64,000 bases of DNA from Vibrio fluminensis. Its GTDB lineage: Bacteria; Pseudomonadota; Gammaproteobacteria; Enterobacterales; Vibrionaceae. Positions 56,654 to 64,000 of the stretch are shown in pieces; within the stretch, counting starts at the first letter, position 1; the number at the start of each line of letters is the position of its first letter. Under the pieces are notes generated by a model. It was not told the origin of the DNA. It did not search any database and was given only the letters and a program-made list of their open reading frames with translations. The stretch is from contig NZ_JADILO010000004.1 in the NCBI RefSeq assembly GCF_015278125.1, positions 1-64,000 of the forward strand. The letters run 5' to 3'. Made by a program: the position numbers and the translations under genes.

Positions 56654-58231
56654 ATGAACAAGGAAGCAATCACCACTTACCTCAGTGATTTATCACGGGC
56701 AATGTTGGCTCCTATTTACGTACTGCCGCTAGTCGGCTTTGTTATCGCGATTGGCGCTGCTGTGACTAACCCGGGAATTGTTGAACTATTGCCATTTTTA
56801 GATGCACCTTTTTTCAAAGGCATGGGTGAAGTACTGGTTTGGTCTACACTGAGCGTTCTGATCAACCTGCATATCATCTTTGCGGTTGGCATTTCTGTCG
56901 GTCTAGCTAAAAAAGATAAGCATCTAGCTGGCTTTAACGCCATGATCCTCTACTTCGTTTATCTCTACACCATGAACACCTATATGAAGTTCAATGGTCT
57001 GCTGATTGATGGCGATCTAGGAGGGACCGGTCAAGCCAGTATTATGGGCTTACAGGTTGTTGATACCGGTATTTTCGTGGGTATGCTGATTGGTATTATC
57101 AACGCCTACTTCCACAATAAATACAGCCAAAAGGTCTTAAATGGTGCGCTATCTCTTTACGGTGAATCTCGTTTAGTACTGATCATCATGCTGCCTATTA
57201 CCATTGGTCTTGCTTTATTGTTTACCCATATCTGGCCACCAGTACAACAAGTGATTTTCCAATTTGGAGAGAACATTCGTGGCGCAGGCTCAATGGGTGT
57301 TGGTGTTTACGGTTTCCTTGAGCGCATTTTGATCCCAACCGGTCTGCATCATCTACTTTGGGTACCTATGCACTTCACCGATCTGGGTGGTTGCCAGGTG
57401 ATTGCCGAGCAAACTTACTGTGGTGTAGAAAACATTTTCCTTGCTGAAATTGGTGATCCAGAGACCACTCGTCTATCTAGCTCAATCATTTTTGACTCAC
57501 GCAGCCTAGTGAAGATCTTTGGTCTAACAGGTGCTGGTCTTGCGATGTACCACTGCGCTGATGCGGACAAACGTGAAAAAGTAAAAGCGATTGTTTTCCC
57601 TGCTATCGCGTCATCTATCTTAGTAGGCGTCACTGAACCGATTGAATTCTCGTTCCTGTTCGTTGCACCAATTTTGTTTGTTGTACACGCAATTCTAACC
57701 GGTCTGTTTATGTCTCTACTGGCGGTGTTCGATATCGTTGCAGTAGGTAAAGGCGGCCTAATTGACTTTATCGTTTACAACGTACCACTTGGTACAGAAA
57801 AAACTGATTGGCCATATTACCTCCTAATGGGTCTGGTTCAGTTAGCGGTTTACTACGTCGTGTTCCGCGCGCTTATCACTAAGCTAAACCTAAAAACGCT
57901 GGGGCGTGGTGAAGCAGAAATGAAGTTGCACAACAAAGCGGATTACAAAGCCAAGCAGCAAGGCCAAGCAATTGATGCGGCAGCGGGTCAATACAACTCA
58001 GCAGCGATTATTAAAGGTCTTGGTGGTAAAGAGAACATTGTTGATGTACAAAACTGCTACACTCGCCTTCGTGTTGAAGTGCGAGATCCAGAACTGGTCA
58101 ATGAAGCCATTATTCGTGAATCAAACCCTATGGGCGTGGTACTCAAAGGCACCAATATTCAAATCATCTTCGGCAGCCACGTTGCATCAGTAAGACAAGA
58201 AGTGAATGAACACTTACAAGTGATGGCTTGA
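56654..58231 (+). CDS. PTS alpha-glucoside-type permease EIICB (copy 1)
   Basis: A 525-residue fused PTS permease. The EIIC membrane domain (about 1-420) has some ten hydrophobic segments, GVGVYGFLERILIPTGLHHLLW with the conserved substrate-binding GLHH, and VGVTEPIEFSFLF (ITEP-type motif). The EIIB domain (about 445-525) carries the phosphorylated Cys468 in NCYTRLRVEV. No EIIA is fused, so the general EIIA-Glc is probably used. It imports and phosphorylates a sugar, probably the substrate of GH4 copy 1. Divergent from its presumed regulator. Confidence 0.92.
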   Translation: MNKEAITTYLSDLSRAMLAPIYVLPLVGFVIAIGAAVTNPGIVELLPFLDAPFFKGMGEVLVWSTLSVLINLHIIFAVGISVGLAKKDKHLAGFNAMILYFVYLYTMNTYMKFNGLLIDGDLGGTGQASIMGLQVVDTGIFVGMLIGIINAYFHNKYSQKVLNGALSLYGESRLVLIIMLPITIGLALLFTHIWPPVQQVIFQFGENIRGAGSMGVGVYGFLERILIPTGLHHLLWVPMHFTDLGGCQVIAEQTYCGVENIFLAEIGDPETTRLSSSIIFDSRSLVKIFGLTGAGLAMYHCADADKREKVKAIVFPAIASSILVGVTEPIEFSFLFVAPILFVVHAILTGLFMSLLAVFDIVAVGKGGLIDFIVYNVPLGTEKTDWPYYLLMGLVQLAVYYVVFRALITKLNLKTLGRGEAEMKLHNKADYKAKQQGQAIDAAAGQYNSAAIIKGLGGKENIVDVQNCYTRLRVEVRDPELVNEAIIRESNPMGVVLKGTNIQIIFGSHVASVRQEVNEHLQVMA

Positions 58232-58290
58232 TGATTCACACCTAAAAAGCTTAGAACGCTACGCTCTAAGATACTAGAGTCGAGAACATG

Positions 58291-58325
58291 AGAGTCGAGA
58301 GGAACTTCTTCTCGGCTCTTTTCTT
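58291..58325 (+). terminator. Terminator of EIICB-1
   Basis: AGAGTCGAGA (58291-58300) pairs with TCTCGGCTCT (58310-58319) with one G-T pair, followed by a T-rich tail. The preceding sequence repeats the same AGAGTCGAGA word at 58276-58285, as seen in the 30.9-kb repeat block. Confidence 0.7.
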
Positions 58326-58384
58326 TATCTACCATGCAGACTCTTTCTTTATCTCCACTATTCCAACTCTCTGTTCCTTCTCAT

Positions 58385-58792
58385 TTAGCCTTTCTCAATT
58401 CTCCAGTAAGAAACAAACACCCAAATAAAAAACAGCATAAACACAAAGTCGTTAAGACCATAGATTGAGTAGAACAGCCCAGCGAACAAGTCTTGTTGGT
58501 AAACATCGGCGAGACTATTACTGCTTATCCAACGCAGCCAAGCGACCACATAGACCAATTTCTCTAGAGAAAAAGCAGCCGCTAACCAAGTTAAATTGGA
58601 TGATATCGCTGACGCTCCCAAGTAGGCTAAACCCCAAACCATAATCATCAGCAAGCCAAAATTCGACATGACCACTGGATCAAATTGGTTGATCACTTGA
58701 TTAGTCAAGCCACGTGAAAACAGCAATACGCCGCCAATATTCATCATTGCCGCGGCAATAAACCCCCATTTAACCTTGCTGCTATGCGTCAT
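58385..58792 (-). CDS. Unknown four-helix membrane protein
   Basis: A 135-residue inner-membrane protein with about four hydrophobic helices (about 10-30, 44-62, 65-85 and 108-130), no signal peptide and no motif I recognise. ATG 58792 is supported by GGAG seven bases upstream. It lies inside the sugar locus, oriented like the downstream SemiSWEET and GH4-2 genes but separated from SemiSWEET by a terminator. Similar small proteins are annotated only as hypothetical. No function can be stated. Confidence 0.7.
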   Translation of the reverse strand: MTHSSKVKWGFIAAAMMNIGGVLLFSRGLTNQVINQFDPVVMSNFGLLMIMVWGLAYLGASAISSNLTWLAAAFSLEKLVYVVAWLRWISSNSLADVYQQDLFAGLFYSIYGLNDFVFMLFFIWVFVSYWRIEKG

Positions 58793-58947
58793 CTCATCGC
58801 TCCAAATTCTGTTCTATCCAAATCAGTTCGCCTTGAGTCTTCACTACAAAATATAGATAGCCACACCTCACCGCGCTACGATTCTTTTAAACTTGGGGGA
58901 TACAGAATAGTAAGTTTGTCATGTTGCTATTGCAGCAGAATACGAAA

Positions 58948-58970
58948 AAAGCCAGAGGGTATCTGGCTTT
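58948..58970 (-). terminator. Terminator of the SemiSWEET gene
   Basis: AAAGCCAGA (58948-58956) / TCTGGCTTT (58962-58970), with six T on the - strand. Confidence 0.85.
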
Positions 58971-59008
58971 GATGAGGGGGATATTTCATTGAGAAGCAAG
59001 AATAATGG

Positions 59009-59296
59009 CTAAGCTCTCACGGGAGAAGATTTCTTACTTCGTATTACATCGCGTATTTTGAGCAGTAAAATCATAGTAGCGAGCATCAGCGTAATCGCGT
59101 TAGCGACAATAATCGGCCAGTCTTGCATTGCAATGCCGTACACAAGCCAAAGAAACACACCAAAGACAAAGCAGCTGTACATCGCTAAAGAAATCGATTT
59201 GGTATCACCAGTTTTTAAGATGTGAAGTACTTGAGGAACAAAAGAACACGTCGTACAAAACGCGGCAACATAGCCAAGAATCGTAATATCTATCAT
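59009..59296 (-). CDS. SemiSWEET sugar transporter (PQ-loop, half-size)
   Basis: A 95-residue membrane protein with three helices and the PQ-loop motif SFVPQVLHILKTGDTKSIS, followed by a second helix with FLWLVYGIA and the final hydrophobic helix. This is the half-size bacterial SemiSWEET family, which works as a dimer and moves sugars such as glucose or sucrose down a gradient. A Vibrio SemiSWEET has a crystal structure, as I recall. It sits between two PTS/GH4 cassettes, suggesting a role in moving the free sugar released by GH4, which is inference. Confidence 0.9.
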   Translation of the reverse strand: MIDITILGYVAAFCTTCSFVPQVLHILKTGDTKSISLAMYSCFVFGVFLWLVYGIAMQDWPIIVANAITLMLATMILLLKIRDVIRSKKSSPVRA

Positions 59297-59326
59297 CTAG
59301 TTATACCCAAGATAAATCATTCGACA

Positions 59327-59355
59327 GAAAAATGCCCCGCTTATTGCAGGGCATT
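59327..59355 (-). terminator. Terminator of GH4 copy 2 operon
   Basis: AATGCCC (59331-59337) / GGGCATT (59349-59355), with a five-T run on the - strand. Confidence 0.8.
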
Positions 59356-59370
59356 ATCTAGCGTTTAGGC

Positions 59371-60756
<1,386 letters not shown>

Positions 60757-60792
60757 CTATTAAATTAATTACTGAGATTTTTTATTTTGGTT

Positions 60793-62418
60793 TTAACTAG
60801 CCGGACTGGGTGTTAGCTCATCCACTTTCTGTTCTGCTTTGTAAACACTAACTATCTTTTCGCACTCCTCGCGCAATTGTGGGACGCTTAGACCGATGAT
60901 CACTTGTACCGCATTACCGTTTTTAACCAAGTTCACCGCGCCAGTGCTCATAAAATATTCTGCTGATTCAACCTTGGCTGGGTCTTTTACTGTCACGCGC
61001 AGTCTCGTTGCACAGTTACTTAGGTCCGCGATATTTTCTACCCCGCCCAAGCCTTGCATGGTTTCCACGGCTTGAACTTGTAGTGAGCTTGCACCTTGTG
61101 CACCTTTGCCTGTAATGCCATGTTTCTTGTTGAAATCATCTTTAGTATGTAGCTTCAGTTCGCCTTCGCCGCGCCCAGCAATAGGCACATTGAACTTAAC
61201 GATGAGAAACTTGAACACGAAGTAGTAAATCACGGTGAAACATAGACCAATCGCGATTTGAGTTACTACCATGCTGGTGTGGTTGCCAAGCAGCGGAATC
61301 CAGTTACCCGTCGCAAATTCGATCAGACCGCCACCCATGTTGCCGACTACGCCGAAGCTGTACATCACCATAGCCATTGTGCCTGCAAGAATTGCGTGAA
61401 CCGCAAATAGCCATGGCGCAATAAATAGGAAGGTAAACTCTAGTGGTTCAGTAATACCCACAAGCACTGCTGTTAGTGTTGCTGGGATTAATAGTGCAGC
61501 AACTTTCTTACGGTTTTCTGGTTTTGCGGTGTGGTACATCGCAAGAGCAATACCAGTACAACCAAAGATCTTAGAGTTACCGTGCAAGGCAAAGCCACCT
61601 GCAGGGAAAAGATCCACCATTGCTTGACTAGACTGAGTAAACATTTCTAGGTTCGTGAACCAGTCAACTGCAATGCCATTTGGAGTAGCAATGTTGCCGT
61701 AAACAAACGGAGCGTAAACGAAGTGATGCAGACCAGTTGGGATCAAGATTCGCTCTAGGAATGTATATAGCCACACACCAAATGAACCTGACTCAACCAT
61801 GAAAGTTTGGAGACCTAAAATACCGTGTTGAATTGTTGGCCAGACGTAAAGGGTTAACCAAGCTGCTGGCAGCATGGCAAAGAATGAGATCATCGCGACA
61901 AAAGAAGCACCTTGGAAAATGCCTAAGTAAGAAGGTAGCTGTTTTTCGAACGTACGGTTATGAATCCAAGTCACCAGACCTGAGATGATAATGGCACCAA
62001 AAATACCGGTATCGATAGTCTTAATACCTGCAATTTCAGTTAGACCTGACGTGCCGCCAATTGGTTGTGAAAAGTCCACACCAAAGAATTCACCCCAGAA
62101 CCCACCCATTGCACCAACAAAGTAGTTGAAGGTTAAGTAAGAAACCATCACCACCATAACTGCGCGAGCGTGAGCTGTTTTTGCTAAACCAATTGGCAAG
62201 CCAACTGCGAATAAAAGCGCCATATTACGGAAGATGGTCCAGCCACCCTCTTCAATGACTTGTAACACTTGATAATACAGACCGTTTTTATCCGCTAGAT
62301 CGCCAACAAAAACCGGGTTTTTAAGAACAATGGTCAATCCGACTAGTATCCCAACAAACGGGAACAGCAAAACCGGGGTAAACATTGCTCCGCCTAAACG
62401 TTGTATCGCACTCAACAT
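60793..62418 (-). CDS. PTS alpha-glucoside/maltose permease EIICB (copy 2, GlvC-like)
   Basis: A 541-residue fused EIIC-EIIB. ATG at 62418 is chosen because AAGGA lies 8 bases upstream and the protein then starts MLSAIQRLGGAMFTPVLLFPF, the GlvC start; an upstream in-frame extension lacks a ribosome-binding site. It shows FLERILIPTGLHHFVY, FALHGNSKIFGCTGIALAMY and VGITEPLEFTFLF in EIIC, and Cys469 in LSNCATRLRVTV for the EIIB phosphorylation site. It has close similarity to enteric GlvC. First gene of the GH4-2 operon, divergent from regulator 2. Confidence 0.93.
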   Translation of the reverse strand: MLSAIQRLGGAMFTPVLLFPFVGILVGLTIVLKNPVFVGDLADKNGLYYQVLQVIEEGGWTIFRNMALLFAVGLPIGLAKTAHARAVMVVMVSYLTFNYFVGAMGGFWGEFFGVDFSQPIGGTSGLTEIAGIKTIDTGIFGAIIISGLVTWIHNRTFEKQLPSYLGIFQGASFVAMISFFAMLPAAWLTLYVWPTIQHGILGLQTFMVESGSFGVWLYTFLERILIPTGLHHFVYAPFVYGNIATPNGIAVDWFTNLEMFTQSSQAMVDLFPAGGFALHGNSKIFGCTGIALAMYHTAKPENRKKVAALLIPATLTAVLVGITEPLEFTFLFIAPWLFAVHAILAGTMAMVMYSFGVVGNMGGGLIEFATGNWIPLLGNHTSMVVTQIAIGLCFTVIYYFVFKFLIVKFNVPIAGRGEGELKLHTKDDFNKKHGITGKGAQGASSLQVQAVETMQGLGGVENIADLSNCATRLRVTVKDPAKVESAEYFMSTGAVNLVKNGNAVQVIIGLSVPQLREECEKIVSVYKAEQKVDELTPSPAS

Positions 62419-62703
62419 GGGCAGGGTCCTTAATTTGTTATATATCTTTTTCAGAGTGTTCCGTCTTTCGACAAGATTTAAGTTACTCCCCAGAAATAGA
62501 TATGACAAATATAAGATATGTTAAACGTGATCAGTAACAAATAAGAGATGTATTTTGAGATTTCGCTCAATATTTAACATCAATGAATAACAATTAATCG
62601 CATTTTCACTTTAAGTCGCTAATTTAAATGTGTGATAGAGCTCAAAGGTTATTGATTTGTACTATTTAAATGTGCTAAATTCAGCCCTTAAGAGAGGTGC
62701 AAT
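62419..62703. promoter_or_regulatory. Divergent EIICB-2 / regulator 2 promoter region
   Basis: 285 bp. It includes a CRP-like site TGTGA-TAGAGC-TCAAA (62631-62646), 57 bp before the regulator start, matching 8-9 of 10 core positions. AT-rich words ATATGAC and AAGATATG (62499-62520) recall the other regulator region, but no full operator is clear. Confidence 0.45.
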
Positions 62704-63405
62704 ATGCTTTATAAGAAGGTGATGCAAGATCTACGTTCTCGCATCGATTCAGAAGAATTCTCAATTGGTGATACTTTACCAACTGAAAAAGAGTTAATCG
62801 CGCATTACTCTGTAAGCAGAATTACTATTCGTAAAGCTATCGACGAACTAGTGGCACTTGGCATGGTCGAAAAACGCCAAGGGGCTGGTACAACGATCAT
62901 CGGTAAAACCATGGTTAGCTCGATGCTAGCTTTGAAGAGTACTAAAGAGTATGTCAATGATCCGGCCACTAAGCTGGAATACAAAATTTGTGAGTTCTCA
63001 CTGATTGAAGCTGACGAAGATCTTGCCGAGATACTAAAGATTGGCTTAGATGAAAAAGTTTATTTCATCCGTCGATTTAAACTCGTTAACGGCGTGCCTT
63101 GTGTCTATGAAGACTCGTATATGCCCGCGGCGATGTATCCAAAAATGAACGTGATGTCTTTAGAGGACTCAAAATATCGCTATTTGGAGCAAGAGCTGGG
63201 TTTCGAAATTGATGGCGCATATCAAGACTTTGAAGCCATCATGCCCGATGAACATATGAGTAACACATTGCAAGTCGACGCGAATAAACCACTGATGTGT
63301 ATTTTGTCGACAGGCATTCTTAAAGATGGTCGTATCTTCGAATACACCAAAATTACATCCAAACCCGGCTCAATGTCGTACAAGCATTATCTAAAACGCG
63401 GATAG
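62704..63405 (+). CDS. GntR-family regulator with UTRA domain (regulator 2)
   Basis: A 233-residue paralogue of regulator 1. The winged helix (1-70) shows LPTEKELIAHYSVSRITIRK and VEKRQGAGTTIIG, and the UTRA domain (about 85-230) shows KVYFIRRFKLVNGVPCVYED. Both proteins begin MLYKKV, and their HTH regions agree at most positions, so they may bind related operators and cross-talk. AGAGAGG precedes the ATG. Presumed to control the divergent EIICB-2-GH4-2 operon. A hairpin (63414-63443) follows without a T run. Confidence 0.92.
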   Translation: MLYKKVMQDLRSRIDSEEFSIGDTLPTEKELIAHYSVSRITIRKAIDELVALGMVEKRQGAGTTIIGKTMVSSMLALKSTKEYVNDPATKLEYKICEFSLIEADEDLAEILKIGLDEKVYFIRRFKLVNGVPCVYEDSYMPAAMYPKMNVMSLEDSKYRYLEQELGFEIDGAYQDFEAIMPDEHMSNTLQVDANKPLMCILSTGILKDGRIFEYTKITSKPGSMSYKHYLKRG

Positions 63406-63473
63406 CTATTTTTGAGAGCCTAACCATAAAGGTTTAGGCTCTCACTGCTCGCTGAATACTATCCCACAGAGAC

Positions 63474-63496
63474 AAAAAATCGCCCCGAAGGGCGAT
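63474..63496 (-). terminator. Terminator of the YheO-like gene
   Basis: ATCGCCC (63479-63485) / GGGCGAT (63490-63496). On the - strand the loop is UUCG, which closes stable hairpins, followed by six T. Confidence 0.85.
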
Positions 63497-63560
63497 CGTT
63501 TGTGCTTATTTTACCGATGTAAAATTCATCGGCTCAATGTGATACCCTCAAAGAGCAGTA

Positions 63561-64000
63561 TCAATTGTTACCCAGTTCACGCAGGTAAAGGTAAATCGTA
63601 TCTCGCGAAATACCTAATTGGTTAGCAACCATCAGCACCGCATCTTTAATTTTAAATACGCCCAAACCATGTAAGCGTGTGACGACCTCTCGATTACGCT
63701 TTGAAGGAGCTATCGCTTCATTCTGCCAAACCTCGGTTTGCACTGAATCGATGGTACTTTCAATCGTCTCATCAATGTTTCTGGCAAAAGTCTCAGGCGA
63801 TGTCATCTCCAACTCGTTATCGGTACGAGGTGGCAATAACGTTTTTAGGAATGACTGAATAGGTGCATCCATATCAACGTTAATACACAACAAACCGATC
63901 GGCTTATTTTTCGGGTTTCTAACAATGGTTGTAATTGAGTGCAATGTCTTGCCGCACATCGTTTTAGTCAAGTACGAGTCAGAGACGTCTTTGCCCTCTT
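63561..64000 (-). CDS. YheO-type regulator (PAS_6 and HTH_22), partial
   Basis: The C-terminal part of a YheO/DauR-like transcriptional regulator, cut by the window edge, with the frame open to the end. The PAS_6-like portion has KDVSDSYLTKTMCGKTLHS and KNKPIGLLCINVDMDAPI. The C-terminal HTH_22 domain (about the last 60 residues) has GLGVFKIKDAVLMVANQLGIS followed by IYLYLREL. Members sense a small ligand; DauR regulates D-arginine use. Its target cannot be named. It converges on regulator 2, with a UUCG-loop terminator between them. Confidence 0.88.
   Translation of the reverse strand, partial: EGKDVSDSYLTKTMCGKTLHSITTIVRNPKNKPIGLLCINVDMDAPIQSFLKTLLPPRTDNELEMTSPETFARNIDETIESTIDSVQTEVWQNEAIAPSKRNREVVTRLHGLGVFKIKDAVLMVANQLGISRDTIYLYLRELGNN

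Overview
The window is a stretch of Vibrio chromosome (Vibrionaceae, Gammaproteobacteria). This is judged from the encoded proteins and gene order: aspS-yecE-cmoA-cmoB, cmoM-mukFEB, elyC-torR/torD-purR-tfoY with a Vc2-type cyclic-di-GMP riboswitch before tfoY, glgCA, topA-yciN-aroA, aat-bpt-infA, cysS-ppiB-lpxH, and msrB-gapA-yeaD-rlmA. Most of it is core genome in short transcription units, usually bounded by clear intrinsic terminators. No tRNA, rRNA, CRISPR array, prophage or integron was seen.

Layout. 1-132: right end of an IS3-family element abutting the 3' end of aspS. 148-5015: AspRS, a DUF72 protein and the tRNA wobble enzymes CmoA and CmoB; their downstream partner CmoM lies at 16.4-17.2 kb. 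5375-8625: a three-gene cassette of a periplasmic retropepsin-like lipoprotein, a transglutaminase-like 7TM protein and an ATP-grasp ligase, followed by a 163-bp inverted-repeat element. 8985-17232: a DMT exporter and the MukBEF condensin operon. 17604-23451: ElyC, TorR/TorD, PurR, riboswitch-TfoY, a VTT membrane protein and a DUF2007 protein. 23448-30840: a hydrolase, glycogen synthesis (glgC-glgA), topoisomerase I and YciN. 30841-31720: an 880-bp repeat zone of hairpins, longer direct repeats and eight 40-bp tandem units. 31731-46202: aroA, the N-end-rule aminoacyl transferases aat and bpt, infA, tdk, cysS, ppiB, lpxH, an EAL/HDOD protein, ychJ, yeaC, a lipoprotein, msrB, gapA, yeaD and rlmA. 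46337-53142: a ChaN lipoprotein, a small unknown protein, a BCCT transporter, an MscS channel, and three small Cys-rich or membrane proteins.

53219-64000 is the most accessory-like part. It is a double alpha-glucoside PTS locus with two EIICB permeases, two NAD-dependent GH4 6-phospho-alpha-glucosidases and two GntR/UTRA regulators. It also holds an aldo/keto reductase, a SemiSWEET sugar transporter, a small unknown membrane protein and, at the edge, a truncated YheO-type regulator. The likely flow is import and phosphorylation of an alpha-linked disaccharide by EIICB (using a general EIIA encoded elsewhere), then cleavage by GH4 to glucose 6-phosphate plus a hexose.

The least explained signals are the repeat zone at 30.8-31.7 kb, the structured intergenic elements at 8.7 and 36.2 kb, the retropepsin/7TM/ATP-grasp cassette, and the organisation and operators of the double PTS locus. 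I saw no clearly new multi-gene defence or biosynthetic system.
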